Positions 18,171 through 26,728 of a DNA stretch of 64,000 nucleotides are shown piece after piece; the stretch's first letter is position 1; every line of letters begins with the position of its first letter. The notes under the pieces are model-generated. The model ran no database searches, had not been told where the DNA came from, and was given only the letters and a program-made list of their open reading frames with translations. Position numbers and translations under genes: made by a program. The stretch lies in assembly GCA_965233665.1 (NCBI GenBank), contig CBDDTG010000015.1, positions 105,980 to 169,979 on the forward strand, read 5' to 3'. This stretch comes from Bacterioplanes sp965233665 (GTDB lineage: Bacteria > Pseudomonadota > Gammaproteobacteria > Pseudomonadales > Oceanobacteraceae).

Positions 18171-19990
18171 ACTCGAGCCAAGACATTATCAACGCTGTCC
18201 AGAACTACATCGACACAGACGCAACAGACTACGCCATTGCGATAGATGGCGAATGGGGATCTGGCAAGACACACTTAGTCAAAGAGTCAATAATAAAAGC
18301 GAAGAACTCGTCTGATTTCTTATACGTGTCACTTTTCGGTCTAAGCTCAAAGTCAGAAATAGAGAACGCTATACTTTCAGAGTTTTCAAACATCGGAAGC
18401 GACGAAGGTGGACTTCTATCCGGCTTCCTAAACTCAAACTCCGAACTAACCGATGATATAAAGGTTGGCGGGACAGGTTATGCAGCAATGCTTTTAATAA
18501 AAAAAGCAAAGGAGAGATCACTAAAAAAAGCCAAGAAACTAACACTCTGCTTCGACGACCTAGAAAGGTGGCATGGCGACCTAGACATCTGCATAGGATA
18601 TATAAACAAGCTAGCCGAACACGAGAAAACAAAATGCATAATCATAGGCGACCTATCAAATATAGAAGAAGACAAACTAACCGAATTTAAACGAGCAAGA
18701 ACCAAAACCATACGATATGTACACAAACTATCCCACACCCCAAAAGAAACTCTAGAGATATCAATAAAAAACATAAAAAACAAAGACGAAAAATCAAAAA
18801 ATGAAATACAAAGAATCATAAACCAAAACATACCCAGAATATCCTATCTCTTAGAATCGATCGATTGCCAAAACATCAGGACAATCACGGACGCCCTGGA
18901 AAAATGCACAGAAGTAGCATCAAGCAACCCTGAAAAATTCAACACGAAACACCCTCGATCAATAGACCTAATTGAAACAATAATAGCCGCATCAAAACTA
19001 TTACAAGACATATCAGGGGATAGCGAAGCAATCGAAGAACTCCACGAATACAACGAAACAAAACCCCAAACTTCCGAAAGCACCATCCATAAAAAGTACA
19101 TAGGCGATGAAGAAAAACAAAGCAGAAAAAAAACAAGAATCAAGCGCCTCACACTAAGCAAGACCCTCTACTCAGAGTCCAACAACCTTAAACCATCAAC
19201 CATACTCAGGTTTTTAATATCTGGTATTTTTAGAAAATCTGAATTTGAAGATCTACTGCGCGAATGGGAACCAGAAAGAAGCTACGAAACATACCTAGAC
19301 CCATTCAAGTTCTTGGTGCTTAATAACGAGAAAAGCACACTCGTTTTTGAAAAAGCGTTCAAAGAAGTATTCACAGACAAAATTGTTAAACACCCCTCAA
19401 CCCTTCTAAGATTCTCAGACCGATTAACTTCTGACATAAAAAGAGGGGCAATAAATTATGATCATAAAGAAATCATAGAAAGGCTTTTATATCTATTTGA
19501 AGAGCTATACAAAAATGGGGAAATGACACCCACTTTAATAGAATTCAATCGACCATTTGAAAGCTACAAATACTGCGAAGAGGTCCTCAATTACGTCAAG
19601 GAAAGAAACAATGCTTATTACACCCGCTCAAAAACACACCCCACCACCCCCACAATCTGGAGAGAAATAGAAAGAAGCCCGGCAAAAATACTGGAGATAT
19701 TAGAATCTGAGAAGAATAAACCTATATTCGCTCATTATGAAAAAGTTGAGGATGTCATATCTGCCTTGGAATGCTTAGATAATGAACAACTGCTAGACAC
19801 TACCAGATGGATGGGAAGTCGCTTAGAGTCAGATAAAGAGGCCGTAGACATTGAACACACGAAGGCAAAGGACGTTGCTGATAAAATTAGCGAAAAATAT
19901 CGCGATGAATATTCAGTCAGGGCATCACATTTCAAACAAATCTCACGCATCCTTAGGCACAAAAAAACAGACTACCATCTTGACATCTAA
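18167..19990 (+). CDS. KAP-family P-loop NTPase, probable phage defence
   Basis: The 607-residue protein has Walker A IDGEWGSGKTHLV near residue 27-39 and Walker B LTLCFDDLERW near 123-133; DDLER followed by a helix is typical of KAP NTPases, which act at the membrane and occur in defence and mobile-element contexts. The C-terminal 400 residues are helical, charged and unrecognised. The gene is AT-rich compared with the inovirus genes to its right. KAP proteins often carry membrane helices within the NTPase domain; here the helix seems to be on the upstream, possibly frameshift-fused, gene. Confidence 0.75.
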   Translation: MNSSQDIINAVQNYIDTDATDYAIAIDGEWGSGKTHLVKESIIKAKNSSDFLYVSLFGLSSKSEIENAILSEFSNIGSDEGGLLSGFLNSNSELTDDIKVGGTGYAAMLLIKKAKERSLKKAKKLTLCFDDLERWHGDLDICIGYINKLAEHEKTKCIIIGDLSNIEEDKLTEFKRARTKTIRYVHKLSHTPKETLEISIKNIKNKDEKSKNEIQRIINQNIPRISYLLESIDCQNIRTITDALEKCTEVASSNPEKFNTKHPRSIDLIETIIAASKLLQDISGDSEAIEELHEYNETKPQTSESTIHKKYIGDEEKQSRKKTRIKRLTLSKTLYSESNNLKPSTILRFLISGIFRKSEFEDLLREWEPERSYETYLDPFKFLVLNNEKSTLVFEKAFKEVFTDKIVKHPSTLLRFSDRLTSDIKRGAINYDHKEIIERLLYLFEELYKNGEMTPTLIEFNRPFESYKYCEEVLNYVKERNNAYYTRSKTHPTTPTIWREIERSPAKILEILESEKNKPIFAHYEKVEDVISALECLDNEQLLDTTRWMGSRLESDKEAVDIEHTKAKDVADKISEKYRDEYSVRASHFKQISRILRHKKTDYHLDI

Positions 19991-20143
19991 CAAGAGAACC
20001 AAGCCAAGGGCCAATCTTGCCTTCCCCCACCGCCTTGCCTTATCCTGACAACCAAGACAACAGCGCCGGAGTGGTTTTCAGCCTCTGGCGCAGGTATAGG
20101 CACCCAACTGCCGATGCAAGGCAGTCGCTCAAGGATGAACACC

Positions 20144-20716
20144 ATGATCAGATGGATGATCTTACTGTTGGCCATTGCTTCCCCGCTTTCCTGGGCTGAG
20201 AAAGACCTGGGCTATGAGACGCCCGTCTCTGCTGCCACAGGTGCCTACTTCGACTTTGTTCAGTCCATGACGTCAGATCGCATCATTGAAGCCGGAGGCT
20301 ACAAGCGCGATACCGTCACCATCGCTCACGATGGCTACGATGTCTCGTTCTACTACCAACGCTGGCAGATAGAACACGACACCGTATGCTCACTGTACAA
20401 ACTCGAACTGCTGGAATATGCCGAATGCACCAAAGCTGCCAAGCGCATGTTTCGCATGGCCTGCAACGACGTGAAGTTTGAGAACCAACCCAAGTGGAAG
20501 GCCAAAAGCCTGAACCGCATGTTCTGCAACGCAGCCAAACACTACAAACCCTTTATGGCCAGCATGAAGCGCTCTGAAGGCCCGACCGAATTACAAAAAG
20601 CCCAAACACGCTGCAGCACTGCCACCGTGGCCGCCATGAATAACAGATCGCCCGGCGTGTTGGCAGAACGGGATCAAGCCTGTGCTGAATATCGACGTAT
20701 GAGGGACGGCAAATGA
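20144..20716 (+). CDS. secreted protein of unknown function
   Basis: A signal peptide (MIRWMILLLAIASPLSWA) precedes about 170 residues with six to eight Cys, likely disulfide-bonded. AAGGA lies before the ATG at 20144; ATGs at 20135 and a further upstream frame to 20114 are less likely. The gene overlaps the next by ATGA. Base composition is closer to the inovirus genes than to the AT-rich cargo on both sides. No family is recognised. Confidence 0.6.
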   Translation: MIRWMILLLAIASPLSWAEKDLGYETPVSAATGAYFDFVQSMTSDRIIEAGGYKRDTVTIAHDGYDVSFYYQRWQIEHDTVCSLYKLELLEYAECTKAAKRMFRMACNDVKFENQPKWKAKSLNRMFCNAAKHYKPFMASMKRSEGPTELQKAQTRCSTATVAAMNNRSPGVLAERDQACAEYRRMRDGK

Positions 20717-21033
20717 AACGCCAACACCTGGGATTCATTCCGCTCGCTCTTGTTTTATGCCTGTTTTCTTCACAGTCAGTGGCAAACTGTCGAACCGAGT
20801 CCTCGTGTTTCAAACCTCACGTTCGTTACCAGATCGACAACGGCAAGCTGGCCAATGTTTGCACCAACTACACCAAAGGCCATTGGAAGTATCGACGTTG
20901 CAAAATGGCCGCCAATCGTAAGTTTCGCGACCTCTGTCATGACTACAGGGAAAAGGCTCGCCGAGCCAAGGACAAATCCAAACGCAAGCAGTTTAAGCGC
21001 CTACACCGGGCTTACTGCTCATTCAGGTACTGA
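20713..21033 (+). CDS. small basic secreted protein
   Basis: A signal peptide (MKRQHLGFIPLALVLCLFSS) and a mature part of about 80 residues rich in Lys, Arg and Cys are seen. It starts within the stop codon of the previous gene (ATGA). The Cys spacing (NCRTESSC, VCTNY, RRC, LCHDY, YCSF) suggests several disulfides. It could be a secreted DNA-binding or toxin-like protein, but nothing proves it. Confidence 0.55.
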   Translation: MKRQHLGFIPLALVLCLFSSQSVANCRTESSCFKPHVRYQIDNGKLANVCTNYTKGHWKYRRCKMAANRKFRDLCHDYREKARRAKDKSKRKQFKRLHRAYCSFRY

Positions 21034-21035
21034 TC

Positions 21036-21188
21036 ATGCCGAACGCAACCCACACCACCGCCCAAGCCAATGAGTGTTTGATCGAACTGGGCTACCTGGA
21101 AGACAAAGACGGCCTTACCACCCCACCACAGCCCCAAAAAGTCAAAGGTGGACAGTTTAACAAAGGAAAACATGGGTATATTTTTTAG
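21036..21188 (+). CDS. 50-residue ORF, possibly truncated
   Basis: Two bases after the previous stop an ATG opens a frame of 50 codons (MPNATHTTAQANECLIELGYL onward, then a Lys/Gly-rich tail). Its composition matches the two preceding secreted-protein genes. It ends where the AT-rich ATPase cargo starts, so the real gene may have been cut by insertion of that cargo. Confidence 0.4.
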   Translation: MPNATHTTAQANECLIELGYLEDKDGLTTPPQPQKVKGGQFNKGKHGYIF

Positions 21189-21238
21189 CTTAGAGCGTCA
21201 AATTCACCATCAATTTCGAACTAACTTTAGAGAAGCAT

Positions 21239-22474
21239 ATGAGCACCAAGAGACTAAAAGTAAGTAATTTTCTATGCATCCAAAATGCAGACATAGAGAT
21301 AAAGAAAATAACCATATTAATTGGCCCCCAAGCACAGGGAAAAAGCATACTAGCCAAACTCTGCTACTACTTCGAGAACATATCTAGCATTTTCAAGAAA
21401 TGCGCCTTTGACAACAACAATAAAAGAGAGCTCGACAAGGAACTAATAGGGGACTTCGAAAGAAGGTTCCAAAAATCATCCTGGGAAGAGTCACAATTCA
21501 GCATCGAATACACAACTGACAACTGGTGGGTTAAAATATCAAAAAAGGAAAACTCGAAAAGAAATAAGATATCCATTAGCTACTCAGAAGAAATTTTAAA
21601 AGACTACAGACAAATAAAAAAGAAAACCAAGTCATACGAATATGAAAACAATCATTTTGAAATGATGATGAGCTACAAGCTAGTCAAACTTACTGAAAAC
21701 TATATCAATGAAAAATCCAAGATAAGCGACTTTTATGACAGACCGCTATTCATACCAGCAAGCAGGTCATTTTTCTCAACAATAAGCAACAATACTTTTT
21801 CAATGTTATCCGAGAACTCAAATATAGACCCATTCCTTGTTGAGTTCGGGCGATTTATTGAACGCGTAAAAGACTTGACAAAAATGGAACAAGTTAGCGG
21901 AGGAAAGTATGTAAAAGACCTATCCGCAATCCTAGGAGGAACGTACAAAGAGAAAAATGGGAAAGGGTATATATCAAACAAAAAATACGATGTTGAATTA
22001 AAACATTCATCATCTGGCCAGCAAGAATTCTTCCCGTTACTGGCCGGCCTCGTTCAAGCAAAATCTTCTAGATTAGGCAAAGTTTTCATCGAGGAACCCG
22101 AAGCACACCTATTCCCAAAATCCCAATCCGAAGTAATATCTTTCATTTCTAGAATCAGAAAAGAAGTATTCATAACAACACATAGCCCCTATATAATCAC
22201 CGCCATAAACAACCTAATCCTATACGGAACAGTCTTAAAAGAAAAAACAGATTCAGGAGATATAGATAAAGCAAAAGAAATAACCAGAGAATCTGACAAG
22301 TTCGGAAGCCCTATCGACAAAAATGAAATATCAGCCTATACGATCACCAAAGGGAAAACACAAGACATTGTCAGCCTGGAAGACGACATGATAGGAGCTG
22401 ACCTGCTAGACGATGTAAGCGCAGATTTTGAGAATTTCTCCAACTACCTTTTATCCATGGAGGGAGGATTTTGA
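21239..22474 (+). CDS. AAA/ABC-type ATPase (AAA_15-like), defence candidate
   Basis: An N-terminal RLKVSNFLCIQNADIEI leads into Walker A LIGPQAQGKSILAK (about residues 27-40). The ABC signature-like SSGQQEFFPLLAG, Walker B VFIEEPEAHLFP and the switch His in ITTHSPYI follow in the C-terminal third. This is the layout of OLD/PtuA-like and AAA_15 ATPases that power nucleases in phage defence. No TOPRIM domain is seen at the C-terminus, so cutting would be done by the next gene, which overlaps by four bases. Confidence 0.75.
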   Translation: MSTKRLKVSNFLCIQNADIEIKKITILIGPQAQGKSILAKLCYYFENISSIFKKCAFDNNNKRELDKELIGDFERRFQKSSWEESQFSIEYTTDNWWVKISKKENSKRNKISISYSEEILKDYRQIKKKTKSYEYENNHFEMMMSYKLVKLTENYINEKSKISDFYDRPLFIPASRSFFSTISNNTFSMLSENSNIDPFLVEFGRFIERVKDLTKMEQVSGGKYVKDLSAILGGTYKEKNGKGYISNKKYDVELKHSSSGQQEFFPLLAGLVQAKSSRLGKVFIEEPEAHLFPKSQSEVISFISRIRKEVFITTHSPYIITAINNLILYGTVLKEKTDSGDIDKAKEITRESDKFGSPIDKNEISAYTITKGKTQDIVSLEDDMIGADLLDDVSADFENFSNYLLSMEGGF

Positions 22475-22905
22475 AAGACCCCTGCTCATGCACAACAAAA
22501 TCATCAGATTCCATGATAAAGATCGATGACCCTGGTTCAAAAGGACAACGCTCACTTGTACTTGAAAACAAAAACCGATTAGAAATAAGCAAAGTTAGAT
22601 GTGACGGATGCTTATTTAACTCGTCGAGCCAAAAATGTGATTGGATCGTGGAGTTCCATAAAGAGGATAGTTATGCTTTCTTCATAGAGTTAAAAGGAAC
22701 AGATATAAAGAAAGCTATAGATCAATTAACTTCCACTATAAAAATGACAAAAACTCTATACGGAAACCACAAAAAGTCTGGCTTTATTGTCGCCAAATCA
22801 TACCCAAAATCTAGAACACTCATTGACAAGGCACGACGAGACTTAAGTAGAAATCACAATTGCACTCTGCATACAAAAAAAGGAAAGGATAGCATTTGCA
22901 TCTAG
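22471..22905 (+). CDS. small PD-(D/E)XK-like nuclease partner of the ATPase
   Basis: A TTG start at 22471 overlaps the ATPase stop (TTGA), with GGAGGGAGG just upstream. The 144-residue product shows a core of the type CDWIVEF then AFFIELKGTDIKKAIDQL: an Asp, a spacer and E-L-K, as in PD-(D/E)XK nucleases. Cys-rich N-terminal parts (CSC, CDGC) might bind a metal. The coupling suggests an ATPase-nuclease complex. No HNH motif is present, so it is not standard Septu. Confidence 0.6.
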   Translation: MKDPCSCTTKSSDSMIKIDDPGSKGQRSLVLENKNRLEISKVRCDGCLFNSSSQKCDWIVEFHKEDSYAFFIELKGTDIKKAIDQLTSTIKMTKTLYGNHKKSGFIVAKSYPKSRTLIDKARRDLSRNHNCTLHTKKGKDSICI

Positions 22906-22995
22906 AAATAATGGAGTTCAGATGTTAAATGTCTTTCTCGCTACTGCCTCCATTCCTATTCACTTTTTCATTCTCAAATTATGCAGAGGCGTCTC

Positions 22996-23250
22996 CTAGA
23001 TCCTCTGCGCCTTCTTGGTCATTGGGCTCACCTGCCCCTTCTCAGACAACTCCTCCCCTGTAGCCAGCCAGTAAGCATATTCAGGAAAAGCTCTAGCCAA
23101 GGCCTGAAGATCCGTAGCCTTCATCTCTGTGTGTCTGATTTTTATATTCGACCAACGCTTTCGGTCAATGCCAGTGTGCTTTTCAAGCCAAGGCATCTTG
23201 AACCCTTCACACTCAATCAATAACAAAAATCTATCAATTGGATCAGACAT
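22996..23250 (-). CDS. inovirus repressor-like HTH protein
   Basis: From the ATG at 23250 the product has 84 residues with a helix-turn-helix-like segment (WLEKHTGIDRKRWSNIKIR) and the WLATGEE element often found in phage regulators of the Pf1/CTX type. The frame is open back to 23460 but upstream it crosses the operator region. It is divergent from the phage early genes, which fits an immunity repressor. Three related operator-like boxes lie directly upstream. Confidence 0.7.
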   Translation of the reverse strand: MSDPIDRFLLLIECEGFKMPWLEKHTGIDRKRWSNIKIRHTEMKATDLQALARAFPEYAYWLATGEELSEKGQVSPMTKKAQRI

Positions 23251-23268
23251 ATTAGAACTATAAATTTT

Positions 23269-23330
23269 CCCGATACGGGGAATTACGCTTAAATTACCTC
23301 GTATCGGGGAAATAACTCCCCAAATCGGGA
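23269..23330. promoter_or_regulatory. three operator-like boxes for the phage repressor
   Basis: CCCGATACGGGG at 23269-23280, CCTCGTATCGGGG at 23297-23309 (the reverse complement form) and CCCCAAATCGGGA at 23318-23330 share a CCCG/CGGG core. They lie between the divergent repressor and early genes. Confidence 0.65.
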
Positions 23331-23433
23331 TGGCCGCCACCACTCCGGTTAAACCAAACACACATGTCGCTGTATGTCGCTCTGTGCCGTTGAGTATACC
23401 AACACTCTGGCCAGGGAACGAAAGGGAAACAAC

Positions 23434-23580
23434 ATGAACGATCCGATTCTGGCTCAGCAATGGTTTTCACACGTTTTGGAACAACGTGTGTATCAAGACG
23501 TGGTCTTATACACGCATGGGTGGTTGACCGCGCCCACCGCGTTGTCTGTGGCCATCCACCAGATCAACCGGAGCCTGTAA
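23434..23580 (+). CDS. small early inovirus protein
   Basis: A 48-residue frame starts at ATG 23434, with AGGGAAAC upstream, and ends two bases before the next gene. No known motif. Its position right after the operator region suggests an early phage gene. Confidence 0.5.
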   Translation: MNDPILAQQWFSHVLEQRVYQDVVLYTHGWLTAPTALSVAIHQINRSL

Positions 23581-23582
23581 CC

Positions 23583-23807
23583 ATGGAAAAAGCCACGTTG
23601 AATTACGTCTCCATTCCGCCGGTGATGTCGCAAGAACAGTTTGCTGCCTTTTTGGGCATCACCCAAGACACGGTGCGCGGCTGGATTCAGACCGACACCG
23701 TGCCGCGCGTCAAAATCGGCAGCCGTAATTTCATCAACCTAGAACTGATGACCCGCCACCTACGCGATGGCAAGGACATCTTCACCCGAGGCGATTACTC
23801 GGATTAA
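23583..23807 (+). CDS. MerR-like/excisionase-type DNA-binding protein
   Basis: The 74-residue product has a helix-turn-helix of the AlpA/Xis kind: MSQEQFAAFLGITQDTVRGWI followed by VPRVKIGSRNFINLE, which is a wing. It lies in the early region next to the repressor, so it may act as an anti-repressor or transcription activator. Confidence 0.65.
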   Translation: MEKATLNYVSIPPVMSQEQFAAFLGITQDTVRGWIQTDTVPRVKIGSRNFINLELMTRHLRDGKDIFTRGDYSD

Positions 23808-23827
23808 CGCACAACAGGGAGCACATC

Positions 23828-24097
23828 ATGGTGAAGGAAGTACCGTCCCCCATCCCATTGCAAGACGAACTGTTGGACGTGCCAGGCAGTGTGGCGTTGC
23901 TGGAATACCAAACGGCATTCAAAAACGACACCACGCACCTGCCTGAGGTATCGCTGCGGTATTTGATTTATTTGATTCTGGATAACAAGCCAGAAAAAGA
24001 AATTCAGCGCTTCGCGTTGCAGATTCGAACGGACCTCAACGCCGAACGCCTAGACCAGTGGTTAAACACCACCGAAGGATATGGCCCATGCCATTAA
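23828..24097 (+). CDS. hypothetical inovirus protein
   Basis: An 89-residue acidic protein with no recognised motif, in the operon leading to the ssDNA-binding gene. AGGGAGCAC precedes the ATG. Its place matches small replication-module genes of Pf-like inoviruses. Confidence 0.6.
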   Translation: MVKEVPSPIPLQDELLDVPGSVALLEYQTAFKNDTTHLPEVSLRYLIYLILDNKPEKEIQRFALQIRTDLNAERLDQWLNTTEGYGPCH

Positions 24098-24181
24098 ACC
24101 AGCAGTAATAACGTTAAAACACACGTTAATAAAAGCAGCTGATAACGCTGCGATCTATTTAAAACATAAAAGGTGAATCAC

Positions 24182-24484
24182 ATGAAAAACCAAATCATGG
24201 CAGATCTGTACGGCGCGGAAACGGTAACGGTAGAAGGTAACCGCTATTCCAAATTATGGATTGGACAGCCAGTGACTGACCCAGCACAAAACGCCAAAGG
24301 CATTGCCTTTATGGCGGTGAAGTGCGACTCAGCCGTGTATGACGGCCTGGATCTGCCCGCCTTCCCCACCAGCGTGACGCTGGACATTGAGCTGCGCAAA
24401 GGCAGCAAAAACAGCCTGACGCAGTTTTGCACCGGCGTGCGCCTGAATAACAGCGTACCCAGCCCGACCAAGAAGGCGAGCTGA
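24182..24484 (+). CDS. inovirus ssDNA-binding protein (pV-like)
   Basis: The product of about 100 residues, starting at the ATG after AAGGTGA, sits directly before the coat-gene block, where Pf1-like phages encode the single-strand binding protein that coats phage DNA before extrusion. The sequence is rich in beta-strand with aromatic residues (RYSKLW, FMAVKC) as in that family. Identification is by position and style, not by a diagnostic motif. Confidence 0.6.
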   Translation: MKNQIMADLYGAETVTVEGNRYSKLWIGQPVTDPAQNAKGIAFMAVKCDSAVYDGLDLPAFPTSVTLDIELRKGSKNSLTQFCTGVRLNNSVPSPTKKAS

Positions 24485-24489
24485 GCACC

Positions 24490-24726
24490 ATGAAGATTTT
24501 GATTTGTGATGCGCCCCAGGTCGATGCCAGTGGCTACGCCAGTTGCTCGGCCTGGCAGTGGGCGGATTACGAATCGTTGGTACAGCAACAGGATGTGAAT
24601 CAGCTATCTGAGATGTTGGTGGATTTTGATCCTGAGCTGTTCGCGATGATTTTGCTGACGTGCATGTTGACCTTTATTGGCGGGCATGTGGGCGGGCTCA
24701 TCGTGAGAACGTTAAACCGCAGTTAA
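24490..24726 (+). CDS. inovirus protein with one membrane helix
   Basis: A 78-residue product with a soluble N-terminal half and a membrane helix near the C-terminus (MILLTCMLTFIGGHVGGLIV). It lies between the ssDNA-binding and coat genes. Similar small genes occur there in many inoviruses; role unknown. Confidence 0.6.
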   Translation: MKILICDAPQVDASGYASCSAWQWADYESLVQQQDVNQLSEMLVDFDPELFAMILLTCMLTFIGGHVGGLIVRTLNRS

Positions 24727-24759
24727 ATAACTTTTTTAAAAACACAGAGGAAACGTCTT

Positions 24760-24999
24760 ATGACTACTTTCACACAAAACGTAAAACAACGTGCACGCCA
24801 AGCGGGCTTTGTCGCCTTAGGAACCGTCGCCAGCGCCGGTGCTATGGCCAACACCACTGGCAGCACCACCCAGACTGCCATTCAGTCAGCCGTGGATGCC
24901 GGTAAAGAAAACTACGAGCTGGTCGTCGCCGGTGTGATTGCCATCGCCGCCGTGGGTGTGGCCGTTGGCTTGATTCTCGGCATGATGCGTCGTTCGTAA
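24760..24999 (+). CDS. major coat protein (pVIII-like)
   Basis: A long signal peptide with a basic N-terminus (VKQRARQAGF) and hydrophobic core ends at AGAMA (about residue 30). The mature part of about 49 residues has an acidic amphipathic N-terminal stretch (DAGKENYEL), a membrane helix (VVAGVIAIAAVGVAVGLIL) and a basic tail (MMRRS), which is the classic arrangement of a filamentous phage capsid subunit. AGAGGAAAC precedes the start. Confidence 0.92.
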   Translation: MTTFTQNVKQRARQAGFVALGTVASAGAMANTTGSTTQTAIQSAVDAGKENYELVVAGVIAIAAVGVAVGLILGMMRRS

Positions 25000-25076
25000 T
25001 GCTGGTAACCGTTCTGCTGGCTGTGATTCTTCAGGCAAGTTTTTTGTTCGGGTTTTACACCGGCAGAATTTCGTGA
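24999..25076 (+). CDS. 25-residue membrane peptide, candidate pVII/pIX minor coat protein
   Basis: The ATG is shared with the stop of the coat gene (TAATG at 24997-25001). The product is almost all one hydrophobic helix (VTVLLAVILQASFLFGFY) with a short basic end (TGRIS). Filamentous phages need two tiny tip proteins of about 30 residues that are often missed; this one is in the right place, between pVIII and the central terminator. Confidence 0.55.
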   Translation: MLVTVLLAVILQASFLFGFYTGRIS

Positions 25077-25088
25077 TTGGGCGATCAC

Positions 25089-25110
25089 GGGGCCCTTCGG
25101 GGCCTTTTTT
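25089..25110 (+). terminator. central terminator after the coat genes
   Basis: GGCCC-TTCG-GGGCC followed by TTTTTT lies between the coat and adhesin genes. Filamentous phages have a terminator here, which makes coat protein far more abundant than downstream products. Confidence 0.85.
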
Positions 25111-25126
25111 CGTTAGGGGGTGTGGT

Positions 25127-26728
25127 GTGCGGTTTTTTCTTTTTTTTATCAGTGTTTTGTTAGCTTCTGATGCTCTCGCTTCATTTTCCGAGTCTTGTAA
25201 ATATGGTCATCAAAATGTCATTGGTTTGGCGACTATTCTTGGTATCGATGGTGGTTGCAATCTCCCTGATAGTTATTTTGATCGTTTTGGTGACATGGTC
25301 ATTAATGTTGAAAGCTATATAGATTCATCTAATCGCACGATGTGCACCATTACCGGTGTAGCCCCACCAGATTGCGCTAATACGCCCAATGACGATACCG
25401 GTGAGTCAGGTTGTTATGGCAATGATGTTGTTTCAGAGGACGGTTTAGGTAATTGTGGTGAGCCTGTTCAAGAATGCTCCGGGCCTGGTGGCAGCACCTA
25501 TACCGTTCCGTCTACCGCTCAGTGTTCTGATTTTTGCACTGGTGGCCCTGGTGCAGGCGCAGTCAATCGTTGCAGCGGCCAACCTGGTGAAGAGCCATTG
25601 GGTGGCAGTGATGGTGGTGATGGCAGTGATGATGGCTCGTCATCACCCAATGACCGCGAAAACGATGAACAGCAATGCGGCATTGGCCAACGCAAGGTCA
25701 ACGGCAGCTGCGAACCCATTCCCGATAACTGCGGTTACATCAACGGCAGTTACCAATGTGCCAACCCAGAACCCCCATCCGGTTGTGGTTCGATTAAAGG
25801 TCCCAACGGTGAAATCGTCGGTTGCTTCGAAGAAAAAGAAGGCTGCGGCTATTTTGGCGACACCTACGGCTGCTTTGATTCCGATGATTCCACGGATTGT
25901 CAGGGCGGCTGGCTGATCAACGGCGTGTGCAACAAAGACGGCGAGCAAGAGCCGTCATGCCCGATTGGCTATGTGTATGACAACGGCTGCAAAAATGCAG
26001 TGACGGAGTGCCCCATTGGTTACTCCAAGTCCCAGTTTGGTGGTGGTTGTGAGCGCGATGACTGCCCCGTCGGCAAATACATGGCCCCCGGTGGCATGTG
26101 TTTGGATATTCCACCTGACCCAGGCCCAGACTATCCCGGCAACCCCAACAACCCAGACCTGCCCGGATCGGGCGACCCTGACAACCCTGACCCAAACAAT
26201 CCAGGTGACGGCGATGGTGACGGGGGTGATGGTGACGGCAACCCCAGCGATCCTGACTCAGGCGATACGGATCTGTCATCGGTCAACAAGCGTTTGGATA
26301 AGATCAATAAATCGATTCAGACCGCCGATGCCAACAACACCAACCAGTTAAATGAACTCAACCTCTCCAATAAAAAACTGCTGGCTGAGGCCGAAGACAT
26401 TCACGAAAAACTCGACGATGTATTTGATGAGGATGCCGGGGCCATGACGCCGGAGGGGTTTGCGTCGCTTGAAGAGCAAGTAGACGCTAAGCGCACCCAG
26501 TATATGGAAAAGCTGGCTGAATACCGCGACAAGTTCAGCGATTTGTTTGACTTTAATCCCGGCTCCGGGGGTTCGCCCTTTTACGACGACAACGTCACCG
26601 TGATGGGCGTGGACATCAACTTTGGCACCTCGCGCTTTGAACCGTTTCTTGCTTTTTTACCCGCCCTTATTTTATTTGCGGCGACCTGCTACGCCGCGTT
26701 TCTCGTGATGTCAGGAGGGAGCAAATGA
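25127..26728 (+). CDS. pIII-like adsorption protein
   Basis: I chose the GTG at 25127, after the terminator and an AGGGGG site. A signal peptide (MRFFLFFISVLLASDALA) starts the protein. The N-terminal 350 residues have many Cys-containing repeats (C-x-x-x-G patterns such as CPIGYVYDNGC, CPIGYSKSQFGGGC), then a Pro/Asp/Gly-rich flexible linker (about 350-400), a coiled-coil-like region and a C-terminal membrane helix with a basic end. This is the layout of inovirus attachment proteins, which bind the pilus and the Tol system. Confidence 0.85.
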   Translation: MRFFLFFISVLLASDALASFSESCKYGHQNVIGLATILGIDGGCNLPDSYFDRFGDMVINVESYIDSSNRTMCTITGVAPPDCANTPNDDTGESGCYGNDVVSEDGLGNCGEPVQECSGPGGSTYTVPSTAQCSDFCTGGPGAGAVNRCSGQPGEEPLGGSDGGDGSDDGSSSPNDRENDEQQCGIGQRKVNGSCEPIPDNCGYINGSYQCANPEPPSGCGSIKGPNGEIVGCFEEKEGCGYFGDTYGCFDSDDSTDCQGGWLINGVCNKDGEQEPSCPIGYVYDNGCKNAVTECPIGYSKSQFGGGCERDDCPVGKYMAPGGMCLDIPPDPGPDYPGNPNNPDLPGSGDPDNPDPNNPGDGDGDGGDGDGNPSDPDSGDTDLSSVNKRLDKINKSIQTADANNTNQLNELNLSNKKLLAEAEDIHEKLDDVFDEDAGAMTPEGFASLEEQVDAKRTQYMEKLAEYRDKFSDLFDFNPGSGGSPFYDDNVTVMGVDINFGTSRFEPFLAFLPALILFAATCYAAFLVMSGGSK

